Source of the DNA: Bacillus sp. ISL-7
Lineage (GTDB): Bacteria > Bacillota > Bacilli > Bacillales_B > DSM-18226
DNA length: 64,000 bases
NCBI RefSeq assembly: GCF_018613065.1
Contig: NZ_JAGGQW010000035.1
Coordinates: 186,001-250,000 of the forward strand
Direction of reading: 5' to 3'
Shown here: positions 45,892 to 57,221 of the stretch, piece after piece
How the letters are laid out: each line of letters begins with the position of its first letter
How positions within the stretch are numbered: the stretch's first letter is position 1
Notes under the pieces: generated by a model
What the model was told of the DNA's origin: nothing
Seen by the model: the letters and a program-made list of their open reading frames with translations, nothing else
Database searches by the model: none
Program-made: the position numbers and the translations under genes

Positions 45892-47610
45892 TTAATCTTC
45901 CATTGTAGAAAGGTCACCTGTTGGCAGGTTTAGTTCCCATGCCTTTAACACACGTCTCATGATTTTCCCGCTTCTTGTTTTCGGCAGCTTATCACGGAAA
46001 TCAATTTCCCTTGGTGCTGCATGAGCGGCAAGACCTCTTTTCACAAATTGCCTAATTTCTTCTTTTAGTTCGTCAGTTGGAGCATAGCCGTCTCTGAGTG
46101 CAATGAAGGCTTTAATAATTTCACCACGAACTGGATCTGGTTTACCGATGACACCGGCTTCAGCAACGGCAGGATGCTCAACAAGCTTGCTTTCTACTTC
46201 AAAAGGTCCTACGCGCTCCCCTGAGGTCATAATAACGTCATCGACACGGCCCTGGAACCAGAAATAGCCCTCTTCATCCATGTAAGCAGAATCGCCTGAA
46301 ACGTACCAGTCGCCTGGCATAAAGTAAGATTCATATTTCTCTGGATTATTCCAAATTGTATTCATCATGGAAGGCCAGCCTTTTTTAATCGCGAGGTTCC
46401 CCATCCGATACGGCGGAAGTTCATTCCCTTGATTATCAACAATCGCTGCTTCAACACCTGGAATCGGTTTCCCCATTGAACCTGGTTTAATTTCCATACA
46501 AGGATAGTTACTAATCAATTGCGCACCAGTTTCTGTCATCCACCAGTTATCATGAATTCGCTTATTGAATACTTTTACCCCCCATTTAACAACTTCAGGG
46601 TTTAATGGTTCCCCGACGCTTAGAACATGACGGAGACTGCTTAGATCAAATTTCTTAACCAATTCATCACCTGCACCCATTAACATTCGGAATGCTGTAG
46701 GAGCACTGTACCAAACGGTTACACCAAAGTCCTCAATCATTTGATACCAGGATTCTGGACTAAATCGACCGCCTACAATTACGTTCGATGTCCCTGTTAA
46801 CCACGGCCCAAAGATACCGTAAGAAGTACCAGTTACCCAGCCTGGGTCAGCAGTACACCAATAAACATCATCCTCTTTTAGATCGAGCACCCATCTAGCT
46901 GTTTGGTAATGCTGAAGCATGGCATTATGTACATGCAATACGCCTTTTGGTTTTCCTGTTGAGCCTGATGTATAGTGCAGGATCAAGCCGTCCGTTCTGT
47001 CAACCCATTCAATTCGAAGATCCTTGCTAGCGGCTTCAAATTTTTTCAAAAAGTCAATATATCGGCCTTGTTCATCAACTTTATTACCGATAAGGAAAAT
47101 ATGCTTCAGTGCAGGCAGGTCTTGAACAGGTACCCGGTCCAACAGTTCAGGTGTCGTGACTAAAACTTTCGCTTCACTATCTTGCAGACGGTCCCTGACA
47201 GCCCCTTCCATGAATGCTTCAAATAAAGGACCAACAATAGCCCCAAGCTTGATTGCACCCAAAACGGTAAAGTAAAGTTCTGGAGAGCGCGGCATAAAAA
47301 TAAATACACGGTCACCTTTCTCTACATCCCCGTAAGTTTTTAACACATTGCCCGCTTTGTTTGATAGATCTTTCATTTCTTTAAAGGTGTACTTCTCATT
47401 TCTTGAACCATCACGATAGTATAGTGCAACTTTATTTTTCCGGAAGGTTTTCGCGTGACGGTCAATGGCCTCATACGCCATATTGACAAGCCCCGTTTCA
47501 CTCCATGTAAATTCCTTTTCTGTTTCCTTCCAGTCGAAATGCTTGTACATTTCTTGATAATTACCCAGATTATGATCCCCTTGCACAACTGGCAACGCTT
47601 CCACTTTCAT
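45892..47610 (-). CDS. acsA: Acetyl-CoA synthetase AcsA
   Basis: Converts acetate, ATP and CoA to acetyl-CoA via acetyl-AMP. 572 residues, as in B. subtilis. Motifs: LHYTSGSTGKPKGVLHVHN, SGDSAYMDEEGYFWFQGRVDD, and catalytic Lys549 in KTRSGKIMRR; this is the residue AcuA acetylates and AcuC deacetylates in B. subtilis. A cre-like sequence lies over codons 3-7 (47590-47603). It is divergent from acuABC, the known Bacillus layout. Confidence 0.97.
   Translation of the reverse strand: MKVEALPVVQGDHNLGNYQEMYKHFDWKETEKEFTWSETGLVNMAYEAIDRHAKTFRKNKVALYYRDGSRNEKYTFKEMKDLSNKAGNVLKTYGDVEKGDRVFIFMPRSPELYFTVLGAIKLGAIVGPLFEAFMEGAVRDRLQDSEAKVLVTTPELLDRVPVQDLPALKHIFLIGNKVDEQGRYIDFLKKFEAASKDLRIEWVDRTDGLILHYTSGSTGKPKGVLHVHNAMLQHYQTARWVLDLKEDDVYWCTADPGWVTGTSYGIFGPWLTGTSNVIVGGRFSPESWYQMIEDFGVTVWYSAPTAFRMLMGAGDELVKKFDLSSLRHVLSVGEPLNPEVVKWGVKVFNKRIHDNWWMTETGAQLISNYPCMEIKPGSMGKPIPGVEAAIVDNQGNELPPYRMGNLAIKKGWPSMMNTIWNNPEKYESYFMPGDWYVSGDSAYMDEEGYFWFQGRVDDVIMTSGERVGPFEVESKLVEHPAVAEAGVIGKPDPVRGEIIKAFIALRDGYAPTDELKEEIRQFVKRGLAAHAAPREIDFRDKLPKTRSGKIMRRVLKAWELNLPTGDLSTMED
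47590..47603 (-). promoter_or_regulatory. cre site inside the acsA start region
   Basis: TGGAAGCGTTGCCA on the minus strand fits cre with one weak position, and lies inside codons 3-7. CcpA bound there would act as a roadblock; B. subtilis acsA is CcpA-repressed from a downstream cre. Confidence 0.75.
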
Positions 47611-47829
47611 TCAATCTCCCCCTTTGACCTTATTTTAAATTATTATAGTACAAATAATAACTATTCACAATTTTAAAAAAAGTACTATATTATTATTTTT
47701 TATATTTATACATAAAATGTCAATATTTTTTTACTATAAGACAGAAAATTTTGTAAAGTTACTTTTCTGTAATAGATTTTATGTATAATAGAATTATATT
47801 AGAAAGATTTTTCCAGGGTAGGTGACCGT

Positions 47830-48462
47830 ATGGAACACAAAATGACATACAATGCCAAACAATTAAAAACACCTCACGGGTCTATAATTGTTGAAGGGCC
47901 TATTACTTCAGATAAACTTGCTGGCTATGAATTTCACGAAGACCTCACTGCCTTCCGCCCTTCTGTACAGCAGCATCAGGCTTTAATTGGTATTGCTGAG
48001 CTTCCAGAAGGTAGAATTATTATTGCAAGGAACAGAAACACCATTGTCGGATATGTTACTTTTCTATATCCTGACCCGCTTGAACGATGGTCAGAAGGCA
48101 AAATGGATAATTTAATCGAATTAGGTGCCATCGAGGTGATTCCTCAATTTAGGGGATGTGCAGTCGGGAAAAGCCTATTAATTGTCTCCATGATGGATGA
48201 TGCGATGGAAGATTATCTTACCATCACAACTGAGTACTATTGGCACTGGGATTTAAAAGGTACCAAACTAAATGTGTGGGAGTATCGGAAGATCATGGAA
48301 AAAATGATGAATGCGGGCGGCCTTGAGTGGTATGCAACCGATGATCCTGAAATTTGTTCACACCCTGCTAATTGTCTCATGGCTAGGATGGGAAAAAGAA
48401 TCGATATGGAAACCATCCAAAAATTTGACCGTCTAAGATTTATGAACCGGTTTATGTATTAA
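47830..48462 (+). CDS. acuA: Protein acetyltransferase AcuA
   Basis: A GNAT acetyltransferase of 210 residues that inactivates AcsA by acetylation. Acetyl-CoA-binding region with [16 protein letters not shown]; conserved [12 protein letters not shown] and [12 protein letters not shown] are family features. First gene of acuABC, divergent from acsA. Confidence 0.97.
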   Translation: MEHKMTYNAKQLKTPHGSIIVEGPITSDKLAGYEFHEDLTAFRPSVQQHQALIGIAELPEGRIIIARNRNTIVGYVTFLYPDPLERWSEGKMDNLIELGAIEVIPQFRGCAVGKSLLIVSMMDDAMEDYLTITTEYYWHWDLKGTKLNVWEYRKIMEKMMNAGGLEWYATDDPEICSHPANCLMARMGKRIDMETIQKFDRLRFMNRFMY

Positions 48463-48502
48463 TCATTTTCCTGATATTTGGTTAGGTAAGGGGGATTTTC
48501 TT

Positions 48503-49150
48503 ATGATAGTAGAACAAATCATGAAAATAGATGTTGCAGTACTTCTGCCAACAGATACCATTGCAGATGCAATCCAATTAATGGAGTCAAGAAAAATCCG
48601 CCATATTCCTATAATTAATGAGGAGAAACATTTAGTTGGTCTTGTCACTGTTTCGAAAATACATGAAGCAACTCCATCTATTTTTCATGCCAATGAGCAT
48701 CCAGAGGATATGAAAAAGCCACTTGAGGCGATTATGGAACGAAATGTCATTACAGGCCATCCTCTTGATTTCGTCGAGGAAGTGGCAGGTCTCTTCTATG
48801 AGCATAAAATCAGTTGTCTGCCGATCATAAATAACCGGGAATTGGTTGGAATTTTGACCGAAACAGATTTGCTGCGGACATTAGTTGAATTAACAGGGGC
48901 CCATCAGCCAGGATCACAAATTGAAATTAAGATTCCTAATCTTGCGGGTAAACTCAGTGAAATCACTGCTGTTATTAAGAACCGGAAAGCAAATATATTG
49001 AGTGTATTAGTTTACCCTGATAAAACAGATGAGCAATATAAAATACTTGTGATAAGATTGCAAACTATGAATCCCACTGTATTAATTCAAGACCTTAAAC
49101 AGGCTGGCTTTCATGTATTATGGCCAAACCTTCCGGGGATTTCAATATGA
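48503..49150 (+). CDS. acuB: Acetoin/acetate utilisation protein AcuB
   Basis: Two CBS repeats (about 1-125; [14 protein letters not shown] and [12 protein letters not shown]) followed by a C-terminal ACT domain (about 140-205). Its molecular role is not known; the CBS/ACT pair implies a sensor. 215 residues. It shares an ATGA overlap with acuC. Confidence 0.94.
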   Translation: MIVEQIMKIDVAVLLPTDTIADAIQLMESRKIRHIPIINEEKHLVGLVTVSKIHEATPSIFHANEHPEDMKKPLEAIMERNVITGHPLDFVEEVAGLFYEHKISCLPIINNRELVGILTETDLLRTLVELTGAHQPGSQIEIKIPNLAGKLSEITAVIKNRKANILSVLVYPDKTDEQYKILVIRLQTMNPTVLIQDLKQAGFHVLWPNLPGISI

Positions 49151-50319
49151 GCGATAAGTGTTCCTTTATTTTTTCAGACGAGCTGCTGAAATATAAATTT
49201 AGCAATCAGCATCCTTTTGACCAATTCCGGCTTAAGTTAACAGTAGACCTACTAGAGAAGATTAATGCTCTTAATCCAGACGATGTCATCCCGCCAAGAA
49301 TGGCATCTACGGAAGAGTTAGCCTTAATACACGACCTAAGTTACATAGAAGCAGTAAAAAAGGCGGGGAATGGCCAATTGCCACAAGAGATAGCAGAAAA
49401 CTATGGCCTTGGGACGGAAGACACTCCTATATTCCCTAGCATGCATGAAGCGAGCGCCTCAATTGTTGGGGGGACATTAACGGCCGTCGATCAGGTTATG
49501 ACTGGAAAGGCACTTCACGCTCTTCATCTTGGCGGAGGATTGCATCACGGATTCAGAGGAAAAGCATCTGGATTTTGTGTTTATAATGATAGCTCGGTCG
49601 CCATCAAATATCTTCAAGAAAAATATAATGCTCGTGTCTTATATGTGGACACCGATGCACATCATGGAGACGGGGTTCAATGGTCCTTCTATGATGATCC
49701 AAATGTATGCACCCTTTCGATCCATGAGACAGGAAGATATTTATTTCCAGGTACAGGCAATGTAAATGAGCGCGGTCAAGGGTTAGGCTATGGCTATTCC
49801 TTTAACATCCCCGTGGATGCTTTTACCGAAGATGAATCGTGGCTGCAGGTCTACACACATGCGTTTAGAGAAGTGGCTGAGTTTTTTAAACCGGATGTGA
49901 TTCTAACCCAAAATGGTGCAGACTCCCATTATTTGGACCCCTTAACACACCTTTCTTCAACAATGAAAATCTATCGAGAGATACCAAGGCTTGCTCATGA
50001 AATTGCCCATCAGTATTGTAAAGGGAAGTGGATTGCAGTCGGCGGCGGCGGTTATGATATCTGGAGGGTAGTTCCAAGAGCATGGGCCCTTATTTGGCTG
50101 GAGATGATAGAAAACTCGAACTGTTATGGCAGTTTACCTAAGGAGTGGTTAGCTTCCTGGCGGAAGGAAGCTCCTGTTTCGTTACCAAAGGAATGGGACG
50201 ATCCAGACAACTTTTATACTCCCATCCCTAGAAAAGCAGAAATTACCGAAAAGAATTTATTAACCCTCGAAAAAGCACTTTATCCGATTCGAAGTCAGCA
50301 AAAGAGCGAATCCGTATAA
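49147..50319 (+). CDS. acuC: Acetyl-CoA synthetase deacetylase AcuC
   Basis: A zinc-dependent histone-deacetylase-fold enzyme that reactivates AcsA. Metal and catalytic residues are in [15 protein letters not shown] and [11 protein letters not shown], later [10 protein letters not shown] and VGGGGYD. Start at ATG 49147 overlaps acuB stop as ATGA; a frame beginning 27 nt earlier is inside acuB. 390 residues. Confidence 0.97.
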   Translation: MSDKCSFIFSDELLKYKFSNQHPFDQFRLKLTVDLLEKINALNPDDVIPPRMASTEELALIHDLSYIEAVKKAGNGQLPQEIAENYGLGTEDTPIFPSMHEASASIVGGTLTAVDQVMTGKALHALHLGGGLHHGFRGKASGFCVYNDSSVAIKYLQEKYNARVLYVDTDAHHGDGVQWSFYDDPNVCTLSIHETGRYLFPGTGNVNERGQGLGYGYSFNIPVDAFTEDESWLQVYTHAFREVAEFFKPDVILTQNGADSHYLDPLTHLSSTMKIYREIPRLAHEIAHQYCKGKWIAVGGGGYDIWRVVPRAWALIWLEMIENSNCYGSLPKEWLASWRKEAPVSLPKEWDDPDNFYTPIPRKAEITEKNLLTLEKALYPIRSQQKSESV

Positions 50320-50355
50320 AAAAGTGGGGTGGCCAACATGTGGCCACCCCATTAT
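50320..50355. terminator. Bidirectional terminator acuC / ccpA
   Basis: TGGGGTGGCC and GGCCACCCCA arms with A and T tracts on both sides. Confidence 0.9.
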
Positions 50356-50356
50356 T

Positions 50357-51355
50357 TTATTTTGTAGATTGTCGCTGTTCAATCCGATGTGGGAGAACCA
50401 CAATTTGTTCTGACACCTTTTCTTTGTTCATTAATTTGGTTAAGAGCCGCATTGCAACCGCGCCAATATCATATAATGGCTGAACAATGGTTGTAAGCTG
50501 CGGGCGCACCATTAGTGATAGCCTTGTATTGTCAGATGTGATAACCTCAAAATCTTCAGGGACCTTATAGCCTTTGTCCTCTGCACCATGGACAACGCCT
50601 AATGCCATTTCATCAGAACCCACTAAGATGGCTGTAGGTCGGTCTGCCACTTCAAGTAGTTTTTCTATTGCTTCAATCCCAGAATCGTACGTATAATCAC
50701 CTTCAACCACAAGTTCTTCATTATAAGGAATGCCGGAATCTTGTAATGCCCTTTGATACCCTCTCAACTTCTTGAACGTATTTTTAGGTTCATGAAGTGG
50801 TCCAACTACAAAGGCAATATTCTTATGACCTTTTTCTATAAATTCCTTGATTGAGTCATATACCGCTTCTTCATAATCAATATTTACTGAAGGTATCTTG
50901 TTTGATTCTTCAATCGATCCTGCCAACACAATCGGTACCGGTGATTTTTCAAATTCCTCCACATGTTCGGCTGTAATATTACCACCCATGAAGACTAATC
51001 CATCCACTTGTTTACCGAGCATCGTATTAAGCAAATGTAATTCTTTATCTTTGTTTTGGTCGGAATTACTTAAAATGATATTGTACTTATACATCGTTGC
51101 AATATCTTCAATCCCACGGGCTAATTCGGCAAAAAAGATATTTGAAATATCTGGAATAATAACTCCAACTGTAGTAGTTTTTTTGCTTGCCAATCCTCTA
51201 GCGACAGCATTTGGACGGTAGCCTAATCTGTCAATTACTTCTAACACCTTTTTGCGGGTCACCGGCTTTACATTCGGATTTCCGTTAACCACACGGGAAA
51301 CGGTTGCCATTGAAACACTGGCTTCTCTTGCTACATCATAAATAGTAATATTCAC
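50357..51355 (-). CDS. ccpA: Catabolite control protein A
   Basis: LacI-family global regulator of carbon catabolite control; it works with HPr-Ser46-P at cre sites. Helix-turn-helix at about 4-26 ([20 protein letters not shown]) and hinge to about 60, then the periplasmic-binding-protein-like core. 332 residues, close to B. subtilis (334). Three predicted cre sites are in the same window. In B. subtilis it follows aroA; here a 248-bp gap with a terminator separates them. Confidence 0.98.
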   Translation of the reverse strand: MNITIYDVAREASVSMATVSRVVNGNPNVKPVTRKKVLEVIDRLGYRPNAVARGLASKKTTTVGVIIPDISNIFFAELARGIEDIATMYKYNIILSNSDQNKDKELHLLNTMLGKQVDGLVFMGGNITAEHVEEFEKSPVPIVLAGSIEESNKIPSVNIDYEEAVYDSIKEFIEKGHKNIAFVVGPLHEPKNTFKKLRGYQRALQDSGIPYNEELVVEGDYTYDSGIEAIEKLLEVADRPTAILVGSDEMALGVVHGAEDKGYKVPEDFEVITSDNTRLSLMVRPQLTTIVQPLYDIGAVAMRLLTKLMNKEKVSEQIVVLPHRIEQRQSTK

Positions 51356-51547
51356 TTAACACACTCTCCTAAAACGAACATCGTTTTCTTTATTTTACAT
51401 CAGCTTGTATAAACTTAAACATTTAGTTTTTGTTTTTGTTTGTGAGAACGTAAACAATCTTTAATATGTATTTTAATGATACGACAAGAAGATTAAAGCC
51501 GCAATTGCATTTGTCAACATTTTTGCTAAATAGCTAAATATTATCAA

Positions 51548-51581
51548 AAAAACCTCCTGCAAAGGAGTTGCAGAAGGTTTT
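51548..51581 (-). terminator. Terminator after aroA
   Basis: AAACCT-CTGCAA and TTGCAG-AGGTTT arms with a following T run on the minus strand. Confidence 0.88.
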
Positions 51582-51603
51582 TCATAAAACTATCTACTTG
51601 AAA

Positions 51604-52683
51604 TTAGAGTCGAACATAATTGGATGCAAGCAGTTCATTATAGAATTTATCAAACTGATTAAGATCCATTTGCTGCTTTTGATCCGAAAGTGCCACTGCT
51701 GGATCTGGATGAACCTCTGCCATAACACCATCTGCACCAATTGCTATCGCGGCTTTCGCACATGGCAATAATAAGTCTCTTCTACCTGTAGAATGCGTTA
51801 CGTCAACCATTACAGGTAAATGTGTTTCTTGCTTTAAAATAGGTACTGCTGAAATATCTAGAGTGTTTCTTGTAGCACGTTCGTAAGTCCTTATGCCACG
51901 CTCACAAAGGATGATTTGCCCATTCCCTTGTGCCGCAATGTACTCAGCAGCATTGATAAATTCTTCGATTGTAGCCGCAATCCCTCTTTTTAACAGAACA
52001 GGTTTTTTGACGGAACCTGCTGCTTTTAACAGTTCAAAGTTCTGCATATTACGTGCCCCAATTTGAATGACATCGATATAGTCACAAGCCATTTCAAGAT
52101 CAGCTGGGTTAACAATTTCACTAATAACAGCCATATCAAATTCCGTTGCAACACGTTTCAAGATTTTTAATCCCTCAACACCTAGCCCTTGAAAATCGTA
52201 AGGAGATGTTCTAGGTTTGTAAGCTCCGCCACGTAATAGGTTTAATCCTTTTTCTTTCATTGCTTTTGCTACAGTTGCCACTTGCTCATATGACTCGACT
52301 GCACATGGACCAAAAACGAAGTGTGGTTTACCATCGCCAATATTTTCACCCTTTAAGGTAACAATGGTGTCTTCAGGCTGCTTTTTTCTTGAGACGAGTA
52401 AGGCTTTACTATGGTCATCCTGTTGCAGGTCAAGACCAGCTTTAAAAATCTCTTTAAAAATATGATCAATGGTCGAATTTTCAAAAGGGCCATCATTATT
52501 CTCTTTGATAATATCAAGCATTTTTCTTTCACGGACTGGATCGTAACGGTAAACCCCTTGGTTTTCTTTAACCCGCCCTATATCCTGAACGAGCTGTGCT
52601 CTTTCATTAATTAACCTCAACAATTCTAAGTTTAGTTCATCGACACGCGACCTCAATTGTTCTAATTCAATTTTTTTGCCCAT
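51604..52683 (-). CDS. aroA: Bifunctional DAHP synthase / chorismate mutase
   Basis: First step of the shikimate pathway, with an N-terminal chorismate mutase domain (about 1-90; [23 protein letters not shown]) fused to a type I-beta DAHP synthase (about 105-355; [40 protein letters not shown]). In Bacillus the mutase half acts as a sensor of chorismate and prephenate for feedback. 359 residues. Confidence 0.97.
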   Translation of the reverse strand: MGKKIELEQLRSRVDELNLELLRLINERAQLVQDIGRVKENQGVYRYDPVRERKMLDIIKENNDGPFENSTIDHIFKEIFKAGLDLQQDDHSKALLVSRKKQPEDTIVTLKGENIGDGKPHFVFGPCAVESYEQVATVAKAMKEKGLNLLRGGAYKPRTSPYDFQGLGVEGLKILKRVATEFDMAVISEIVNPADLEMACDYIDVIQIGARNMQNFELLKAAGSVKKPVLLKRGIAATIEEFINAAEYIAAQGNGQIILCERGIRTYERATRNTLDISAVPILKQETHLPVMVDVTHSTGRRDLLLPCAKAAIAIGADGVMAEVHPDPAVALSDQKQQMDLNQFDKFYNELLASNYVRL

Positions 52684-52901
52684 CCTTCGTCCCCGTCCTT
52701 CCTTTGCTAATCAGAACTCTTTAAAATAAAGCTCTGAATGCCTTTTTTTCTTCTGTCATTATAATATCGGCTCAAGTTTAAGAATTTAAATATTATAACA
52801 ATTTAATAATTAGGACTTATTATAGCGGATAAATATTTGTTTGTCACTTGTTTTTTCTTTAATGATTAAACGCTTTTAAGCACTAAAGCATTTGTAATAT
52901 A

Positions 52902-53237
52902 TTATGATTGATTTTCACCAAAAGCACCTGTCAAAGAACGACTTGTTATTTTCCAGTGTGAAGCATTCCATAAAGGCTCTCCGTTTGAAAACAAGATGGT
53001 TTGTGGCGATTCATGTTTGATTTGGAATTTCTCTGCTACTTCATTGGACAAGGGGCGAGAATCCTGAACAGCTAAGAAATAAGTGGGTACAGCTTGATTT
53101 TCATTTGCAAATTTTTCATATTCTTTATATGCAGCATGGCTAATCGGACACGTTAGGCTATGCTTTAAGAGAAAAAACGAACTCTCCTTTTTTAATACTT
53201 CATCAAATTGTTCAATTGAATCAATTTTCTCTAACAT
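52902..53237 (-). CDS. ytxJ: Bacillithiol system redox protein YtxJ
   Basis: A thioredoxin-like monothiol protein proposed as a bacilliredoxin-like partner. The motif HSLTCPISHAA holds its single active cysteine. 111 residues from ATG 53237, which follows GGAGG with 9 nt. Third gene of the ytxGHJ stress unit (SigB). A hairpin between it and ytxH (53264-53300 region) may attenuate transcription. Confidence 0.92.
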   Translation of the reverse strand: MLEKIDSIEQFDEVLKKESSFFLLKHSLTCPISHAAYKEYEKFANENQAVPTYFLAVQDSRPLSNEVAEKFQIKHESPQTILFSNGEPLWNASHWKITSRSLTGAFGENQS

Positions 53238-53332
53238 GTGTACATACCTCCAGAAAATAAATAAACGGTGAAGTAATTTTATCACTCCACCGTTTTTATA
53301 ACAAATAAACAGATTTAGCTTGCGACTAATTT

Positions 53333-53827
53333 TTATACTTTAACCTTATTTTCTTCCTCATCAAAGGCTTTTTCTGCTTCTTCCAGCTTTTTTCTTATTT
53401 CTGAGCTATCAAGTGGTCCAATTTCGATTGACTTCTTCGATTCTATCTTTTCTTTTGGAGTATGAAGAGGAATATAGTTTAATTCTCCTTCTTCTTTCAA
53501 TTCGTCTTGGCTCGTTATTTTTCCTTTTACCTTGTTCAATAGTTCTTGGGATTGTAGGACAATTCCTTGGGAAAGGCTGGATCCTTTGGACGCTAATTCA
53601 TTGCTTTTTGTCATTACATTTTCACGCATGGCAGCTGTTTTATCGAAGATCGTTCCAGCTTGGTTATTAAACTTATTGCGAAGATCCTTTCCGGACTTGG
53701 GAGCCAAAAGCAGTGCCGCAGCTGCACCAACCACTCCTCCGATAATTGCTCCCAGCAAAAAGCTATTGGAAGACTCCTCATTTCGAGTTTGATTCGTATC
53801 CCGTGAATCATATTCTCTATTAGGCAT
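53333..53827 (-). CDS. ytxH: General stress protein YtxH
   Basis: A 164-residue protein with a Gly/Ala-rich hydrophobic segment (about 23-42, LLGAIIGGVVGAAAALLLAPKSG) and an amphipathic, Lys/Glu-rich rest. The role in stress is not known. It follows ytxG by about 20 bp. Confidence 0.92.
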   Translation of the reverse strand: MPNREYDSRDTNQTRNEESSNSFLLGAIIGGVVGAAAALLLAPKSGKDLRNKFNNQAGTIFDKTAAMRENVMTKSNELASKGSSLSQGIVLQSQELLNKVKGKITSQDELKEEGELNYIPLHTPKEKIESKKSIEIGPLDSSEIRKKLEEAEKAFDEEENKVKV

Positions 53828-53847
53828 TTAATTTCCTCCTCTTTATT

Positions 53848-54309
53848 CTAATGGGATCTAACCTTCTTGCCCTCGTCTAAGCTTACCCTGTTTTTTTGTT
53901 GCTTCCTAGCTTGCCACTTATCCTTTAATTCAAGAATGATATGACTCCATTGAACAATTTGCGAGACCTTTTCTTTACTTTCCTCTATTTGTTTATCTAC
54001 AGATTGAGTAATGTTTTGTAAAGTCCCATTAAATTTAGTGACGGTTGTACCTACGTCTTTTACGGCTCCAACCACACTATTTAAACTATCGGATTTCTCC
54101 TTAATATCGTCAGCTAGAGCGTTTGTTTTTTGTAAAAGAATCGTGGTTTCTGCTGTAACACCCTCCAACTGTTTTTCTAATCCAGATAATGTCTTCGAAA
54201 CGTTTGTAAGTGTAACTTGAAATGATTTAAGTGTTGTCGATAAAAATATGACAAGTACAAAAAACGCAATCGCTATCAAGGCTACGCTTAAGTATAAAAT
54301 AATTTGCAT
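53848..54309 (-). CDS. ytxG: General stress protein YtxG (DUF948)
   Basis: Start at ATG 54309 behind GGAGG (an upstream ATG has none), giving 153 residues. One N-terminal membrane helix (about 2-22), then a coiled-coil region. A SigB-type promoter (54343-54367) lies immediately upstream; B. subtilis ytxGHJ is known to depend on SigB and SigH. Confidence 0.92.
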   Translation of the reverse strand: MQIILYLSVALIAIAFFVLVIFLSTTLKSFQVTLTNVSKTLSGLEKQLEGVTAETTILLQKTNALADDIKEKSDSLNSVVGAVKDVGTTVTKFNGTLQNITQSVDKQIEESKEKVSQIVQWSHIILELKDKWQARKQQKNRVSLDEGKKVRSH

Positions 54310-54342
54310 CGTGCACCTCCGCCTTAATCCTATCAATATGTA

Positions 54343-54367
54343 TTACCCATCAAGTATAGATATAAAC
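54343..54367 (-). promoter_or_regulatory. SigB-type promoter of ytxGHJ
   Basis: Minus strand GTTTAT (54362-54367), 13-nt spacer, GGGTAA (54343-54348), agreeing with the SigB consensus GTTTAA-N13-15-GGGWAW at almost all positions. Confidence 0.88.
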
Positions 54368-54532
54368 CTCGCTAATTATCTTATACTACTTCCATAAAAT
54401 TGTCTTCATTTCCTGCCGCTTCTAATAAAAATTTAATCTCGGATTGGGAGCAGAATTTTATTTTTCAACTTTCGGCCTTTATTCGGTTACAATATGTGTG
54501 TACTTACTTAATTCTGTTGGAGGCGTAAAAAT

Positions 54533-55648
54533 ATGAAAGATCCACGTATTGAGAAACTGGCAAAAAATCTAATTAATTACTCGGTACAGCTTCAGAAGGG
54601 AGAAAAAGTTTTAATTGAAAACTTTGGACTTCAGCGTGAACTTGTGACTGCCCTCGTGAAGGAAGCCTATCTAGCAGGGGGATACCCTTTTGTGCTCTTA
54701 AAGGACCACCAAGTGGATCGCTCTCTTTTATTAGGTGCACAGGAAGAGCAATTTAACATGATGGCAGAATTTGAAGCAAATGTGATGAGCAAAATGGATG
54801 CATACATAGGTCTTCGTTCGGGTGATAACATCAGTGAACAATCAGATGTTCCTGATGATAAAATGAAAGTCCATGGAAATACCATTGGTAAAAAGGTTCA
54901 TCGTGACATCCGTGTTCCTAAGACCAAATGGGTTGTACTTAGATATCCTACTTCGTCCATGGCCCAATTAGCAAAGATGAGTACGGAAGCATTTGAAAAC
55001 TTTTACTTTGATGTTTGTAACCTTGATTATGGAAAAATGGATAAAGCAATGGATAGTCTTAAGGAGCTTATGGATCGTACTGACAAAGTACGAATTACTG
55101 GTCCAGGAACGGATCTAAGCTTTTCCATTAAGGATATCCCAGCCATTAAATGTGCAGGACGGTTAAACATTCCTGATGGTGAAGTTTATACTGCGCCTGT
55201 TAAGGACTCCGTTAATGGGGTTATCACTTATAACACTCCATCTCCGTATCAAGGCTTTACATTTGAAAATGTGAAGCTGACTTTTAAAGACGGGAAAATT
55301 GTAGAAGCTGAGTCTAACGATTCTAGCCGTATCAATAAAATATTTGATACGGATGAAGGGGCCCGCTATATAGGGGAATTTGCCATTGGGGTAAATCCTT
55401 TTATCCTCAATCCAATGCAAGATATCTTGTTTGATGAAAAGATTGCTGGCAGCTTCCATTTTACACCTGGACAATGCTATGATGATGCCTTTAATGGAAA
55501 CCATTCAAATATCCACTGGGATATGGTTAATATCCAACGTCCTGAGTATGGCGGTGGGGAGATGTATTTTGATGAGGTATTAATCCGCAAAGATGGTCTG
55601 TTCGTTATTCCTGAATTAGAAGTGTTAAATCCTGAAAACCTTAAATAA
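54533..55648 (+). CDS. ampS: M29 aminopeptidase
   Basis: A dinuclear-metal leucyl-type aminopeptidase of 371 residues, a little shorter than B. subtilis AmpS (about 410). Conserved blocks: GPGTDLSFSI, NIPDGEVYTAPV, GEFAIGVNPFI, and the C-terminal GSFHFTPGQCYDDAFNGNHSN (read over residues 310-330) with HWDM. Cytosolic. GGAGG precedes the ATG. Confidence 0.9.
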   Translation: MKDPRIEKLAKNLINYSVQLQKGEKVLIENFGLQRELVTALVKEAYLAGGYPFVLLKDHQVDRSLLLGAQEEQFNMMAEFEANVMSKMDAYIGLRSGDNISEQSDVPDDKMKVHGNTIGKKVHRDIRVPKTKWVVLRYPTSSMAQLAKMSTEAFENFYFDVCNLDYGKMDKAMDSLKELMDRTDKVRITGPGTDLSFSIKDIPAIKCAGRLNIPDGEVYTAPVKDSVNGVITYNTPSPYQGFTFENVKLTFKDGKIVEAESNDSSRINKIFDTDEGARYIGEFAIGVNPFILNPMQDILFDEKIAGSFHFTPGQCYDDAFNGNHSNIHWDMVNIQRPEYGGGEMYFDEVLIRKDGLFVIPELEVLNPENLK

Positions 55649-55652
55649 AAGA

Positions 55653-55686
55653 AAGGATGCCAACATTTGCTGGCATCCTTCTTTTT
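55653..55686. terminator. Bidirectional terminator ampS / murC
   Basis: AAGGATGCCA and TGGCATCCTT arms with flanking tracts. Confidence 0.93.
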
Positions 55687-56986
55687 ATTTAGTTAATTGT
55701 TTTTCGTAAGATTCTTGGAATTTTTGAATATCTCCAGCACCCATGAAAATAATTACACTGTTTTCATGTTCATTTAGTACGGATGTATTTTCTTCGGTAA
55801 TTATTTCGGAACCTTCAATTCGGTCCTGGAGATCCTTGATTGATAGTTTTCCATGATTTTCACGAGCAGAGCCGAAAATCTCACACAAATAGGCTTTGTC
55901 CGCCTCACGTAAACTTTTCGCAAAGTCTTCTAAGAACGCTTGAGTGCGTGAAAAAGTATGTGGCTGGAAGACCGCCACAATTTTCCGATCCGGATATTTT
56001 TGCTTTGCTGCATCGATAGTTGCTTTAATTTCAGTTGGATGATGGGCGTAATCATCAATTAAAATCTGTGTCCCAATTCTTTTTTCGGAAAATCTTCTTT
56101 TTACACCTTGGAAGGTAGTTAATTGGTCCTTGACTATCTCTACATTTGTTTCTTCATAATGGCACAATCCAATAACAGCAAGTGCGTTTAACACACTATG
56201 ATCACCAAAGGTTGGGATGGAAAAATTATCATAGAATGTATTACGAATAAATACATCAAAGCTCGTTCCACTTGTTGTTTTCACAATATTTTTGGCTTGA
56301 TAGTCATTCTCCTCGCCAAAACCATAAAACAAGACAGGGACCTTTGCTTGGATTTTTTGAAGCTGTTCATCATCGCCATAAGCGAATATTCCTTTTTTCA
56401 CCTGAATGGCCATCTCCTGAAATGCCGAAAAGACATCATCAATATTAGCAAAGTAATCGGGATGATCAAAATCGATATTTGTCATAATCGCATAGTCAGG
56501 AAAATAAGACAAGAAGTGCCTTCTGTATTCACAGGCTTCAAATACAAAGTATTCCGAGCCCTCTTTACCTTTACCAGTTCCGTCACCAATTAAAAACGAG
56601 GTAGGTTTAGCCCCTTCAATCACATGGGCGAGTAAACCTGTTGTAGACGTCTTACCGTGCGCACCGGTGACCGCAACACTAGTAAAGTTCTGCATAAAGT
56701 CACCCAAAAACCGATGGTATCGCACAATAGGGAGACCTAGCTTCATCGCCTCTTGAATTTCCTCATGGGTATCTGGAAAAGCATTTCCTGCAATAATCGT
56801 CATTCCTGGCTTGATATTCTCCTTTTGAAAGGGAAGGATCGTTATCCCTGATTGTTCAAGGGCCAGTTGTGTAAAAAAGCGCTTTTCGACATCGGAGCCT
56901 TGCACTTTAAATTTCATATCATGTAGAACTTGTGCGAGTGCACTCATTCCAGACCCCTTTATACCTACAAAATGGTAAATAGTCAT
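55685..56986 (-). CDS. murC: UDP-N-acetylmuramate--L-alanine ligase
   Basis: Adds L-Ala to UDP-MurNAc. Rossmann start [18 protein letters not shown] loop [12 protein letters not shown] at about 105-116, and C-terminal [13 protein letters not shown]. The start is ATG 56986 behind GGAGG; the longer frame lacks one. 433 residues, as in B. subtilis (432). Near sftA, the usual Bacillus context. Confidence 0.97.
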   Translation of the reverse strand: MTIYHFVGIKGSGMSALAQVLHDMKFKVQGSDVEKRFFTQLALEQSGITILPFQKENIKPGMTIIAGNAFPDTHEEIQEAMKLGLPIVRYHRFLGDFMQNFTSVAVTGAHGKTSTTGLLAHVIEGAKPTSFLIGDGTGKGKEGSEYFVFEACEYRRHFLSYFPDYAIMTNIDFDHPDYFANIDDVFSAFQEMAIQVKKGIFAYGDDEQLQKIQAKVPVLFYGFGEENDYQAKNIVKTTSGTSFDVFIRNTFYDNFSIPTFGDHSVLNALAVIGLCHYEETNVEIVKDQLTTFQGVKRRFSEKRIGTQILIDDYAHHPTEIKATIDAAKQKYPDRKIVAVFQPHTFSRTQAFLEDFAKSLREADKAYLCEIFGSARENHGKLSIKDLQDRIEGSEIITEENTSVLNEHENSVIIFMGAGDIQKFQESYEKQLTK

Positions 56987-57221
56987 AGAAGAACCTCCAA
57001 CAACGTCTATCTGTATAACAGTATATGACATCTGTCTGTATTTGCTAATAAGAAAAACTGAGTGCTATTGCACCCTAAAAAATTCAGTTACTTGTAAAAA
57101 CATATTTAATAATTATAACATTGTTCATCCTGAAAAACTATTTGCGGACCTAAAATCTTGACAGCCGCACTAGTCAGTCCACTATATATTATTTGTTCCT
57201 GTCATTAAAGAATACTATAAA

